From: Acidobacteriota bacterium
Lineage (GTDB): Bacteria > Acidobacteriota > Vicinamibacteria > Vicinamibacterales > Fen-181
DNA length: 52,658 nucleotides
Direction: 5' to 3'
Assembly: GCA_003170135.1 (NCBI GenBank)
Contig: PMZR01000082.1
Coordinates: 1-52,658 of the forward strand
The notes under the pieces were generated by a model. It saw only the letters and a list, made by a program, of their open reading frames with translations. It searched no databases and was not told the DNA's origin. The stretch's first letter is position 1, and every line of letters starts with the position of its first letter. This document shows, piece after piece, positions 1 through 8,747 of this stretch. A program made the translations under genes and the position numbers.

Positions 1-28
1 ACTTTAGCCACGGGCTGCTAGGCTTCCT

Positions 29-292
29 TCAGAACCTCGACCTCACCGCGAGTGCGACGAGGCCCGCCAGCGCCAGCCAGGAAAACATGTCGCCGGCTCG
101 TGAGTAGATCGTGTGGACGCCGTGCACGGGAAGCTCGGCCACCAGGACGCGGTCGCGGCTCACCTCGTAATGGTCCATCGCGCCGCGCACCCGGCCCTGG
201 TAGTCCACCGCCATCGACAGGCCGTTGCTCGTGTGACGCACCAGGTTGACGCCCTGCTCGACCGCGCGGAAGACCGCCATCTGTGTCGGGCT
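29..292 (-). pseudogene. C-terminal fragment of apolipoprotein N-acyltransferase (Lnt-like)
   Basis: About 87 codons resemble only the last part of Lnt, the inner-membrane enzyme that N-acylates lipoproteins: a 'FRAVEQG' motif, 'LVRHTSNGLS' and 'TIYSRAGD' followed by one closing hydrophobic helix and a basic end. Similarity continues upstream of the only ATG (position 280) through S-P-T-Q right up to an in-frame TGA, and that TGA is the stop codon of the neighbouring methyltransferase gene. The membrane part, the nitrilase-like core and the catalytic Glu-Lys-Cys residues of a normal ~500-aa Lnt are missing. I infer a deletion remnant; the 83-aa ORF from the ATG is unlikely to be functional. 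Confidence 0.6.
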
Positions 293-727
293 TCAGAAGA
301 CATACGGCACCATCCGCCTGGTCCTGCGCGCGTATGACGCGTACTCCGGGTATCGACGAAGCAGCAGACCTTCCTCCGTGACCATGCGTACGAGGGCACC
401 CGCGGTGACGAGTGTCGCCATGCTGAAGGAGAACATGGTTGGATGCCCGATCACGCACGCCCAGGTAAACAGGCAGACCGCGGTGTAGATCGGATGGCGA
501 ATGAACCGGTACGGCCCGCTCGTCACGAGCCCACCACCGGTCGGTGACGCCGTCGCATGGAAGCTGCGACGCCCGAACACGATTCGGGCCCAGACCATCA
601 GCGCCACCGCGAGCGCCTGGAGAACGATCACGTCCGGCAAGGTGGAGAGCACCGCGCCGCGTAGAATCAGGGCAACCAGGCCCGCCAGCATCAGGACAAA
701 ACCGCCGACCGACAATGCGCCTGCCAT
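293..727 (-). CDS. isoprenylcysteine carboxyl methyltransferase (ICMT)-like membrane protein
   Basis: Encodes 144 aa. Two hydrophobic helices at the N-terminus are followed by the family's signature segment 'VTSGPYRFIRHPIYTAV' (about residues 68-84), a further hydrophobic stretch and the E-E-x-x-L-x-x-x-Y-x-x-Y-x-x-Y-x-x-x-x-x-R-x-x-P ending. This is the phospholipid/isoprenylcysteine methyltransferase fold, which uses SAM to methylate a lipid or prenylated substrate at the membrane; the bacterial substrate is usually unknown. Start chosen at ATG 727 because GGGAGG lies eight bases upstream; the frame stays open further upstream but without family similarity. The C-terminus is normal for the family, so the gene looks intact although its stop abuts the Lnt remnant. 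Confidence 0.82.
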   Translation of the reverse strand: MAGALSVGGFVLMLAGLVALILRGAVLSTLPDVIVLQALAVALMVWARIVFGRRSFHATASPTGGGLVTSGPYRFIRHPIYTAVCLFTWACVIGHPTMFSFSMATLVTAGALVRMVTEEGLLLRRYPEYASYARRTRRMVPYVF

Positions 728-1174
728 GCGATCCGCCTCCCGTCCACGACGTGTGCTCGCACATTGCACCACGGCGGCGGGCGTGGCGGCAACCATGGCG
801 TTGTGATCCTTGGTGTCGCCGCACCACGAGGATTCGATCGACGAGCGACATCCTCTCGCGAAGGGCCTGTCGGGTTCCTTTCCTTCGATGGGCGATTTGA
901 AGACGAACGGATCGGCCATCATGCTGCCGTACTGCTGGTCCTCGCCCATCGACACGTGGGACAACCCGAGCCTCTGCGCGGCAGACTCCTACGACATCTC
1001 GGCCACTCCAGTCGCCGCAACGAAGGAGGAGCTCGAGATCGGCGACTTCGGCCATATGTGGCGCAGCCGCTCCTCGCGATCCAGGTTACAATCCGCGCGT
1101 ATCTGCTCGCCCACGTCGGGAAGGGTGCAACCGCGCCGGTGTCTTCTCACCGTGAGAAAGAAGGAGGTCGGTTC
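728..1174. other. intergenic region without a recognised gene
   Basis: About 450 bases between two divergent genes. Open frames exist on both strands (for example 810-1178 on + and the upstream extension of the methyltransferase frame on -), but none has a family motif, a good ribosome binding site at its start or a convincing amino-acid composition. The only site seen is a possible -10 at 1087-1092. Confidence 0.5.
1087..1092 (+). promoter_or_regulatory. possible -10 element (TACAAT)
   Basis: TACAAT preceded by GGT, about 80 bases before the ATG of the exported protein. No convincing -35 hexamer lies 16-18 bases upstream. It fits the same -10-dominated pattern seen before several other genes here. 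Confidence 0.3.
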
Positions 1175-2254
1175 ATGAGGCGCCGCTCGACTCTCTTTCC
1201 CCTCGCGATTCTCGTCCTGCTGACCGCCCCAACCAGCTCCGCCTATTCTCAGACCCGAACATTCGACATCGCCACCTTCAGTCCTCCCGAAGGCTGGGAC
1301 GCCGAGCAGCGCGGGTCCGTGCTCGTCTTGAAACACGTCGACGAAGGGTCACGCGTGTATTGCCAATTCCTGATCCACACCAGCCAGCCCGGCACCGGGA
1401 ATCTCGGTGACGACTTCGCCCGTGAGTGGCAGCGAACGGGGTTGGGCCGCACGGCCGGGCCTGCGCCGAAGCCATCCCCAACCCATTCGGTCGTCAACTT
1501 CGACGGTCTACAGGGTGGGGCTGCGGCCGAGCAGGCCGGCCGGAAATCCTACGTTCACCTGATTGTCATCTCGGCGCCGCCCCGCGTGATGAGCGTTGTG
1601 CTGCTGGCGCCCAATCCGCAAGCGCTTGCGAACAGATACGCGTCGTCCGTCCAGGCGTTCCTCGGGAGCATGCGCTTCGCCGTCGCCACCGCGCCGCCTG
1701 CTGCAACCGCGAGGCGACCAGCCCCGCCGCCGCCTGCCGGTCGTTCCGTGCGACCTGCCGAACCCGGGACCGCGGGCGATTTGTCGCGGCCGGGATCCGG
1801 CGCCGCGCCCCAGGTGGACCCGCGGCTGGTAGGCAGATGGGACTACGACGCTGGCAAGGCCCTCCACGCTGCGGGCGAGGCGCACCTCGACCTCCGGGCC
1901 GACGGCACCTTCGAGTACACCTCCGTCATCGTGATCCAGACAGGGTCGTACGTCACCGGCCAACGCTTTGGCCAGGCCTACAAGTACACGGGCAAGTACA
2001 GGGCAAGCGGCGGCGGCGCCGTGCTTTTCTACGCCATCGGCAAGGGCAAGTTGCAATCAACGTCGCAGTTCGAGAATTTCGTCGAGTTGGTCAGAAAGCT
2101 CGAGACCAGGAACGCCAGGGCGGACGACCGCGAATACCGCTGGACGCTCGATGGTTCCGGCGATACGGTCACGTTCGTGGCAACCGACGGACGGAAGGAC
2201 CAGGCCGAGGACCTGAACGGGCTGAACGGCGGGCCGTTCAAGAGGAAGAAGTGA
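1175..2254 (+). CDS. exported protein of unknown function, lipocalin-like C-terminal half
   Basis: Encodes 359 aa. A clear Sec signal peptide (basic start, hydrophobic 'LFPLAILVLLTAP', likely cleavage after 'SAYS') is followed by a domain of about 150 residues, a Pro/Ala/Arg-rich linker (about residues 170-210) and a C-terminal half containing 'VGRWDYD', 'LRADGTFEY' and 'KYTGKYR', the pattern of bacterial lipocalin-like or DUF-type 'size of response' beta-barrel domains. ATG 1175 has a near-perfect AAGGAGG seven bases upstream; the open frame extends further upstream but lacks a signal. The stop overlaps the GTG start of the next gene, so the two are probably translationally coupled. Function unknown. 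Confidence 0.8.
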   Translation: MRRRSTLFPLAILVLLTAPTSSAYSQTRTFDIATFSPPEGWDAEQRGSVLVLKHVDEGSRVYCQFLIHTSQPGTGNLGDDFAREWQRTGLGRTAGPAPKPSPTHSVVNFDGLQGGAAAEQAGRKSYVHLIVISAPPRVMSVVLLAPNPQALANRYASSVQAFLGSMRFAVATAPPAATARRPAPPPPAGRSVRPAEPGTAGDLSRPGSGAAPQVDPRLVGRWDYDAGKALHAAGEAHLDLRADGTFEYTSVIVIQTGSYVTGQRFGQAYKYTGKYRASGGGAVLFYAIGKGKLQSTSQFENFVELVRKLETRNARADDREYRWTLDGSGDTVTFVATDGRKDQAEDLNGLNGGPFKRKK

Positions 2255-2928
2255 CCGCTCCAAGCAGGAATGTGAGCGCAGCCTCGATGAAACCGGCCGA
2301 GACCGCAACGACCGCAACGGCGGTGCGATCGGCCGACCGGGAATCGGCGGCAGCCGGGCCCCCGATTCCCGCGTTGGCGAATGCCGCGACGTTTCTTGCC
2401 ACCGAACTCGTCAACTATTTCAGTTTTCTCTTCCGGGTGCCGGTCTTCTTCTGTTTCGCGGGGATGGTCGTCATCATCGCCATCATCATCCAGGATGTCT
2501 ATCCGGGCGTTGCCGCCATCACCAGCGCTCCGGCTTCCGCGTCGGCCGCCCGGCACATCCACATCGGCACGGGCGATTGGCTGAAGCTGTACGGCGGTGT
2601 GTCGACGGCCTGGTACGTGCTCAGCCTGCTCGCTCGGCTCGTGCTTCGGCGGCGAACCTTCACGGTGAGGTACCGCACGAAGTTCATCATCGCCGCGATG
2701 GTCGCGACGCTGGGCTGGGGATTCGTGCTCTACAACGTGCCCTCCCTCCGGGTCGCGACCGGAACGTCGCACGCCGCTCTCGCGCTCCTGTTCCTTTTCT
2801 TCTATGCCCTCACGCTTGGCGCGTTCGCCGCGGCGCTCGCGCTTTCCCGGTTGGCGGATTACATCTCCGCATGTGGCGGGAGTCTGGCACGGCGACTCGT
2901 CCCGCAAGGCGACGCCAAATCTTCGTAA
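2251..2928 (+). CDS. integral membrane protein of unknown function (4 TM)
   Basis: Encodes 225 aa from GTG 2251, which overlaps the previous stop as GTGA with AGAGGAAGA just upstream; in-frame GTG 2272 and ATG 2287 are alternatives. The first ~50 residues are Ala/Thr-rich and soluble. Four hydrophobic helices follow: around 'FFCFAGMVVIIAIII', 'AWYVLSLLARLVL', 'IIAAMVATLGWGFVL' and 'LALLFLFFYALTLGAFAAAL'. No family motif recognised. Tight coupling with the upstream exported lipocalin-like protein suggests the two products work together at the envelope. Confidence 0.75.
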   Translation: MTAPSRNVSAASMKPAETATTATAVRSADRESAAAGPPIPALANAATFLATELVNYFSFLFRVPVFFCFAGMVVIIAIIIQDVYPGVAAITSAPASASAARHIHIGTGDWLKLYGGVSTAWYVLSLLARLVLRRRTFTVRYRTKFIIAAMVATLGWGFVLYNVPSLRVATGTSHAALALLFLFFYALTLGAFAAALALSRLADYISACGGSLARRLVPQGDAKSS

Positions 2929-2962
2929 TGGTGGCGCGCAGTTCAGCCGCGCATTACGCGCA

Positions 2963-5896
2963 TTACTTGTCGGTCTTCTTCGTCGTCGGCGTCGCGAGGA
3001 TCGTCGGGTCGAGGCCCTTCTTCACCTGCGGCACGCCGTCGGTCATCCACACCGGCGCCGGCGCGCCCTTCAAATAATGATCGAAGAACTGGCGCATGCG
3101 GATCTGGAAATCCTTCTGGTTCTCCTTCTTGCCGAGGTGGTGCGCCTCATCGGGATAGGACAGCAGGATCACCTTCTTGCCCAGGCGCCGCGCGGCGGCG
3201 TAGAACTCGAGCCCCTGGCCCGCGTCCACCGACCCGTCGGCCGTGCCCTGCAGGATCAGGAACGGCGTCGTGATCTTCGGCGCGTTGTGCACGGGCGACT
3301 GGCTCTCGAACAAGTCATGCGCCGACCACGGGGTCACACCCGCGCCCATGCGCACTTGCCCGACCTCGGTGATGCCCTGCTGGATGCTGCCGCTCGACCG
3401 GTACAACGTGTCGTAGAAGCTCGTGAGGTCGGTCGGCGGCGCCCCGGTCACGACCGCCGCGAAGATGCTGGTCTGCGTGACGATGAACGATGACTGGTAG
3501 CCGCCCCAGCTATGACCTTGCAGGCCGATGTGCGCCGGATCCGCGTATCCCAATTCGATCACCTTCTTCACGGCACTCGTGACGCAATCGAGCGCCGACG
3601 ACCCGGGCCGCCCGATCTCGTACCTCACGTCGGGCTGCAGCACGAGGTAGCCGTTGCTCGCGTAGGTGGACATGTGCGGCCGGTCGTCGTAGACCGGGAA
3701 CGAGAAGGTGTGGTGCGTGTCGGACATCAGCTCGTAGAAGTACACGAGCATCGGGTATTTCTTGCCGGCCTCGTACCCCGCCGGCAGCGTGAGGGTCGCC
3801 TGCAGGCGCACGCCCTTGCTGTTCTTGAAGTCGATGAGCTTCTTCGTGCCCCAGGAGTAGTCCTTGAAGATCTCGGGTTGGGCATCGGTCACCTGCCTGG
3901 GCGCGGTGAAGCGCTTGTCCGCGACCCAGTAGTTCGGGTACTCGTTGAAGGTCTGCTCGGTGAAGAGGAGCCGGTCGGCGTTCTTCGCCGCAATCGGCGC
4001 GCCGACGGACTTGTCGGCCCAGATGAGCGGCGCAGGGGACTGGCCCGGCGCCACCTCCGAGTACCCTGACTTCTTCGTCCACTCGCCGTAGGTGGACAAC
4101 AGCACCGGCTTGCTCAGGTCGATTGGTTCCTGCGCGCCCGCGCCACCGCCGCGGCCGCCACCGCCGCCCCGCCCGCCGGCGCCGCCGCGCCCGAGCTGCG
4201 TCACCCGGTACCGTACGTCCTGTTTTGCGCCTTCGCCCTTCGTCAGGCACGTGAGCGGTCCGCCCGCGAGCGGCACCGCCCACACGTCGTAGCGGTCGTA
4301 GAGCAGCACGGACTTGCCGTCGGAGGTGAAGCCGGCCACGCCGTACACCGGTTTCTCGTAGTCATGATCGTCTTCGGCGTTCACGAAGCTGCGGCCGCCG
4401 TCGATGACCGTCTTCTTCCCGCTCGCGATCTCGAATGAATAGACGTGGCCGCCCTTGAGGTACAGGAACCATTTCCCATCCGGCGACAGGCCCATCGTCC
4501 GCGAGAGCCCGGCCTCGATGAGCGTGCGTTCACCGGTCGTGAGGTTCACGCGGTAGTTGTCGGCCTTGTTCCCGCCCCACTCGACACTCCCGTGGTACGG
4601 CGTGTCAACGCGGCCGATCGCCCATTTCAGATCGTCGGTGGGCGTGATCGGATCCAGGTCGTCGTCCGCAATCTGGCGAAGCGTTCCGGCCGCGACGTCC
4701 AGGAGGGCCGCCTTCGTCGCCCGTCGCGCCTGGTTGACCTGTACGATTTGCTCCGACTGCGGCTGGTCGTCCTTCCAGTGCCAGACGTCCACGTTTGCCT
4801 GCGGGTCGGTCGATGCCGCCTTCTCGACGTCCTGCTCCTTCAGGCCGACGAGCACCCGTGTGCCGTCGTTGCTCCACTTTGGCGCCGTGAACTCGCTGAC
4901 CACCATGCCCGAGGGGAACGATGAGACCTTGGCGGGATCGAACGTCGCGGCCTGCATCTGCGGCGTGCCGACGTTGCGCCACGTGAGCACCACGTTGTCC
5001 CGGTGCGCCTTGTCCTTGGCCTTGTCACCGCGCAGGACGGCGAGGTGGGTGCCTTCCGCGCTCCACGCGAGCTGGTCGTAGTCGGCGGCGGCAGCATCGA
5101 GCATCCGCTGGTCGCCGCTCGCAAGCGTCATCATGTACACGCCGTTGCCCAGGCGCTGCGGGCCGCGCACGGTGTAGGCCATCTGCTTGCCCGCCTCGTC
5201 GAACGCGTAGGCGCCGACCCTGCCGAGATAGCGCTGCTCGCCCGTGGCCAGGCGCCGCATCAGCAGGTCCGTGCCCGGCGTGTTGCTGTCGCCCGCGCTG
5301 CCCGCGCCACCCGCGCCGCCGCGACCGCCACGCCCGGCCGGCGCAGTGCCGGCAGCAGGCGTCGCTGCGGCCTCGTGCGGCCGCATCAACAGCCATTCGC
5401 CATCGGGTGAAAACGTAAAGCTGTCAACCGATGGAAACGAGGTCTTCGTGCCGGTCGTGAGATCGAGCACTTCGAAGGGCCGCGCGGGCGTTGCCTCGGC
5501 GCCGCCAGCCGCGCCGGCAGCCGGTGCCGGGCCGCCACGTCCGCCGCCGCCACGCCCGCCGCGTCCCGCCGCCGCCGCCGGCGCGGCGATGAAGTAGGCG
5601 ACCCACCGGCCGTTCTCCGAGAAGGACGCGCCTGTCCCACGCGGCACCTCGTAGACCTTGTCGCCGTCGAGCGCCTTGACGACGAGCGTGCCGTCGCCGT
5701 CATTCGGCGTCACCGTGTAGAGCATCCACTTGCCGTCGGTCGAGATCGCGGCGCTCGCGATGCGTTTGAACTTCGCGTAGTCGTCCAGCGTGATGGGCTT
5801 GGGCGCGGCCGACTGCGCGCGCATCAGGAGCGGCGCCATCGCGCAGACCAGGACAAGGATGAAACCGAGACGACGGGCGCGGCCGACAGGACTCAT
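2963..5896 (-). CDS. secreted S9-family (prolyl oligopeptidase-type) serine peptidase with RG-rich inserts
   Basis: Encodes 977 aa: signal peptide ('LGFILVLVCAMAPLLM..AQS'), a long beta-propeller-type region with repeated 'SPDGKW/STDGKW' WD/PD40-like motifs, and a C-terminal alpha/beta-hydrolase. The catalytic serine lies in G-H-S-W-G-G (Ser about 796), with Asp in 'GTADGSVD' (about 887) and His in 'PDEAHH' (about 919). S9 enzymes cut short proline- or acid-containing peptides, here presumably in the periplasm. Three low-complexity inserts of GRGG/RGG type sit in the propeller part (around 5,500-5,590, 5,280-5,345 and 4,135-4,200). The longer reading starts with TTG at 5908; I prefer ATG 5896, which has TTGGAG just upstream. 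Confidence 0.9.
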   Translation of the reverse strand: MSPVGRARRLGFILVLVCAMAPLLMRAQSAAPKPITLDDYAKFKRIASAAISTDGKWMLYTVTPNDGDGTLVVKALDGDKVYEVPRGTGASFSENGRWVAYFIAAPAAAAGRGGRGGGGRGGPAPAAGAAGGAEATPARPFEVLDLTTGTKTSFPSVDSFTFSPDGEWLLMRPHEAAATPAAGTAPAGRGGRGGAGGAGSAGDSNTPGTDLLMRRLATGEQRYLGRVGAYAFDEAGKQMAYTVRGPQRLGNGVYMMTLASGDQRMLDAAAADYDQLAWSAEGTHLAVLRGDKAKDKAHRDNVVLTWRNVGTPQMQAATFDPAKVSSFPSGMVVSEFTAPKWSNDGTRVLVGLKEQDVEKAASTDPQANVDVWHWKDDQPQSEQIVQVNQARRATKAALLDVAAGTLRQIADDDLDPITPTDDLKWAIGRVDTPYHGSVEWGGNKADNYRVNLTTGERTLIEAGLSRTMGLSPDGKWFLYLKGGHVYSFEIASGKKTVIDGGRSFVNAEDDHDYEKPVYGVAGFTSDGKSVLLYDRYDVWAVPLAGGPLTCLTKGEGAKQDVRYRVTQLGRGGAGGRGGGGGRGGGAGAQEPIDLSKPVLLSTYGEWTKKSGYSEVAPGQSPAPLIWADKSVGAPIAAKNADRLLFTEQTFNEYPNYWVADKRFTAPRQVTDAQPEIFKDYSWGTKKLIDFKNSKGVRLQATLTLPAGYEAGKKYPMLVYFYELMSDTHHTFSFPVYDDRPHMSTYASNGYLVLQPDVRYEIGRPGSSALDCVTSAVKKVIELGYADPAHIGLQGHSWGGYQSSFIVTQTSIFAAVVTGAPPTDLTSFYDTLYRSSGSIQQGITEVGQVRMGAGVTPWSAHDLFESQSPVHNAPKITTPFLILQGTADGSVDAGQGLEFYAAARRLGKKVILLSYPDEAHHLGKKENQKDFQIRMRQFFDHYLKGAPAPVWMTDGVPQVKKGLDPTILATPTTKKTDK

Positions 5897-5971
5897 GGTG
5901 TGCTCCAAGGTTGCTCGAGCTCGGACCCAAATGGGGCGGTTCAGCGCGGCTCAGGTGGAAGGGACCGGCGC

Positions 5972-5977
5972 AGGATA
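5972..5977 (-). promoter_or_regulatory. possible -10 element (TATCCT) for the S9 peptidase
   Basis: On the minus strand GTGCTATCCTG lies about 75 bases before the peptidase ATG, matching the GGCTAYANT-type -10 context seen at several other genes. No clear -35. A heptad-word array begins immediately upstream. Confidence 0.3.
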
Positions 5978-5981
5978 GCAC

Positions 5982-6086
5982 GGCTTTCGGCTCTTGGCGC
6001 TGCGGCTTTGGACAAGAGGCGCGAAGTCGAGGGCCCGGCGCCGGCCTTCGCCTTTGGGCCTTGGGCCTTCGGCTGTGGCTTGCCGG
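5982..6086. repeat. degenerate 7-base-word array (site A)
   Basis: Between the divergent S9 peptidase and ADOP genes, the sequence can be cut into consecutive 7-mers that are variants of one another: GGCTTTC, GGCTCTT and GGCGCTG from 5982, and CCTTCGC, CTTTGGG, CCTTGGG and CCTTCGG from 6045. The two halves are separated by a GC-rich palindromic core. A 6-bp inverted pair (CTCTTG 5991-5996, CAAGAG 6013-6018) lies in the first half. The arms are only weakly complementary, unlike sites B-D. No coding potential. Confidence 0.5.
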
Positions 6087-6155
6087 CACGCGGCCGAGCG
6101 GTGCATCATTGATGATCGTGACCGGGCTCGATTTCGCGTCCTGATGAGGTGGCGG

Positions 6156-8630
6156 ATGGGGACCCTGCTACGTGAGCTGAAACACGGCGCGCGCACGCTC
6201 ATGAAGCAGCCCGGTTTCACGGCGGTGGCGGTGCTCTCGCTTGCGCTGGGCATCGGCGCCAACACCGCCATCTTCACGGTCATCAACGCCGTCTTCCTGC
6301 ATCCACTTGCGATCGAGGACCCCTCGGGCGTGGCGGAGCTGTTCACGCACGACACGAGAACCGTGCAAGCCGGCAATTTCAACCTCACGCCGACGTCGCT
6401 CCAGAATTTCGAGGATTATCGCGACGACAACACGGTGTTCAGCACGCTGGCGGCGTATTTCCCCCTCGACCTGCAGTGGACGAACAAGGGCGAGACCGAG
6501 GGGGTGCCGGCGATGATGACCACGCCCAACTACTTCGACGTCCTCGGGATCAAGCCCGTTGTCGGACGCCTGTTCTCGCCGGACGAGGATCTCGAGCACG
6601 TGGTCCCCGTGGTGGTGCTGAGCCACAGCGTGTGGGTGAACCGGTTCGGCGCCGATCGCGGCGTCATCGGCCGGACGATCACGCTCAATGGCCTTCCATT
6701 CACGGTCGTCGGGGTCACGCCCCCCGGATTCAAGGGCACCTTCTCGCTGGCGGGACCCGATCGGCTGTTTGTGCCGCTCGGCATGCGCGGCCAATTGCTG
6801 ACGGGACAGGTCAAGTTGCTCATCACGAATCGACGGTTCCGCTGGATCGGGATGCTGGGGCGGTTGAAGGCGGGCGTGGGACTGTCCCAGGCGCGGTCGG
6901 CCATGAAGGTCCTGGCGGCGTCGCTGGAGCAGCAGTTTCCGGACGCCAACGGCGGTCGGACCGTGGAACTGGCCTCCGTGTCGGATGCGGCCCTCGGGAT
7001 CAACAACCGCCGGCAGTTCCTGCAGGCCGGTGGCGTCATGATGGCCGTGGTAGGCCTGGTGCTCTTGATCGCCTGCGTGAACCTGGCGAACCTGCTGCTG
7101 GCGCAGTCCTCGCGGCGGGAAAAGGAAGTCAGCATTCGCGCGGCGCTGGGCGCGAGCCGCGCACGCCTGATGAGGCAACTGCTGGCGGAAAGTGTCCTCC
7201 TGTCGCTCGCCGGCGGCGGCGTCGGGCTGCTGGTGGCCTACTGGGGACGCAACGCGCTCTGGTCGTTCAGGCCGCCGCAGCTCGGGGCCGCCTCGATCGA
7301 TCTCAGCCTGGACGTGAGGGTGCTGGCCTTTACGGCGTGCGTCTCCGTGGTTACTGGCTTCATCTTCGGCCTGGTCCCCGCCTTGCGGCTCTCGCGCACG
7401 AACCTGACCGACACCCTCAAACTCGGCGGCCGCGGTGGGTCGCTCGACTTGCGGCACGGCCGGGTGCGAAGCGCCCTGGTGGCAGCCGAAATCGCCCTGG
7501 CCACCGTGGCACTGGTCGGGGCGGGCCTCTTCGTGCGCAGCATGCAGGCGGCGCAGGCCATGGACGTGGGCTTCGACGTGAAGCACATCGGGCTCGTCGG
7601 CCTGGACCCCGGCGGGCAGCATTACGACGCGGCCCACGGCCAGCAGTTCTACGTCGATGCGATCGAGAAGGCGCGCCAGGTGCCGGGAGTTCGGGGGGCG
7701 GCCGTGGCGTCCATCGTCCCGGCGGTCGGCGGCGCCGGCGTCCTGCTCACGGTCCTCCCGGAGGGCCAGACGCAGAACTCCACCTATCGGGGCTCGCTCA
7801 TCACGTTCGATGACGTCACGCCCGGGTACTTCGACACGCTGCGCATCCCGCTGCGCGCGGGGCGCGACTTCACGCAGTTCGACAACGACCAGGCGCCCCA
7901 GGTGGCCATCATCAATGAGGCCGTGGCGAGGCAGTTGTGGCCCGGGCAGGAGGCGCTCCACAAACGGTTCACGATCGTGCAGCAGACCGAGCTGTACGAA
8001 GTCGTGGGCGTCGTCGCGGATTCCGTGATCGCCGCGGTCGGCGAAGATCCCACGCCGATGATCTGCCGGCCGATGCGGCAGGAATACGCGCCGGCCGTGT
8101 CGCTGCTCGTGCGCACGAGCGGCGAGCCGGGCGCCCTCATCGGCTCGGTGCGCGATCAGGTCCGGACCCTCGACAAGCGCATGCCCCTGCGCAACGTGGG
8201 AACGATCCAGGAGCAGATCGAACAGGGCCTGTGGGCGCCGCGCATGGGAGCCGCGCTGCTCAGCATCTTCGGCGGCCTCGCCCTGGTGCTGGCCATGATC
8301 GGCATCTACGGCGTCATGTCGTACAGCGTGGCGCAGCGCACCTCGGAAATCGGGATCCGCATGGCGCTGGGCGCGCGGCCCGGCGACGTACTGCGGATGG
8401 TCATGCGGCAAGGCATGTGGCTCGCCGCGTCCGGGGCGGCCGCGGGCATCATCGCCGCACTCCTGCTCGGCCGGCTGATCGCCGATCTGCTCTTCGGGAT
8501 ACCGCCGCACGATCCGGTCACCCTGGCGGGCGTCGTCGTGGCGCTCTTCGCGGTGGCGCTGGTGGCGTGCTACATCCCGGCACGGCGCGCGACACGCGTG
8601 GATCCGCTCGTGGCGTTGCGCGCCGAGTAG
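6156..8630 (+). CDS. ADOP-type ABC transporter permease (MacB/FtsX family)
   Basis: Encodes 824 aa with the architecture of two fused MacB permeases: N-terminal helix after 'GFTAVAVLSLALGIGANTA', periplasmic MacB_PCD domain, a three-helix FtsX block ('VVGLVLLIACVNLANLLLA', 'GASRARLMRQLLAES'), a second periplasmic domain and a second FtsX block ending 'RRATRVDPLVALRAE'. In this family an external ATPase powers lipoprotein or small-molecule extrusion; none is encoded nearby, as is typical of 'orphan' permeases. It lacks the N-terminal helical extension found in the PadR-linked copy further right. ATG 6156 fits the common 'MGTLL' family start; ATG 6144 is an alternative. No PadR gene adjoins it. 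Confidence 0.9.
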   Translation: MGTLLRELKHGARTLMKQPGFTAVAVLSLALGIGANTAIFTVINAVFLHPLAIEDPSGVAELFTHDTRTVQAGNFNLTPTSLQNFEDYRDDNTVFSTLAAYFPLDLQWTNKGETEGVPAMMTTPNYFDVLGIKPVVGRLFSPDEDLEHVVPVVVLSHSVWVNRFGADRGVIGRTITLNGLPFTVVGVTPPGFKGTFSLAGPDRLFVPLGMRGQLLTGQVKLLITNRRFRWIGMLGRLKAGVGLSQARSAMKVLAASLEQQFPDANGGRTVELASVSDAALGINNRRQFLQAGGVMMAVVGLVLLIACVNLANLLLAQSSRREKEVSIRAALGASRARLMRQLLAESVLLSLAGGGVGLLVAYWGRNALWSFRPPQLGAASIDLSLDVRVLAFTACVSVVTGFIFGLVPALRLSRTNLTDTLKLGGRGGSLDLRHGRVRSALVAAEIALATVALVGAGLFVRSMQAAQAMDVGFDVKHIGLVGLDPGGQHYDAAHGQQFYVDAIEKARQVPGVRGAAVASIVPAVGGAGVLLTVLPEGQTQNSTYRGSLITFDDVTPGYFDTLRIPLRAGRDFTQFDNDQAPQVAIINEAVARQLWPGQEALHKRFTIVQQTELYEVVGVVADSVIAAVGEDPTPMICRPMRQEYAPAVSLLVRTSGEPGALIGSVRDQVRTLDKRMPLRNVGTIQEQIEQGLWAPRMGAALLSIFGGLALVLAMIGIYGVMSYSVAQRTSEIGIRMALGARPGDVLRMVMRQGMWLAASGAAAGIIAALLLGRLIADLLFGIPPHDPVTLAGVVVALFAVALVACYIPARRATRVDPLVALRAE

Positions 8631-8747
8631 CCTTCAGCGTCGGGCCGCGACGCGATCCTGAAAGTGCTTGCCCCGCTGCCGGCCTGCGTCTACGCTGGGC
8701 GCTGGTTGTGCGCGTCCACGCCGGCTTTCAGAGCGCGGGGCGGGATC

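Noticed and set aside
2029..2907. 292-aa minus-strand frame opposite the membrane protein
   Set aside because: Arg/Glu-rich shadow; the plus strand has four clear membrane helices and coupled starts.
6168..8510. 780-aa open frame antisense to the first ADOP permease
   Set aside because: It is the high-GC mirror of a well-supported gene: Arg/His/Asp-rich, no motifs, no ribosome binding site.
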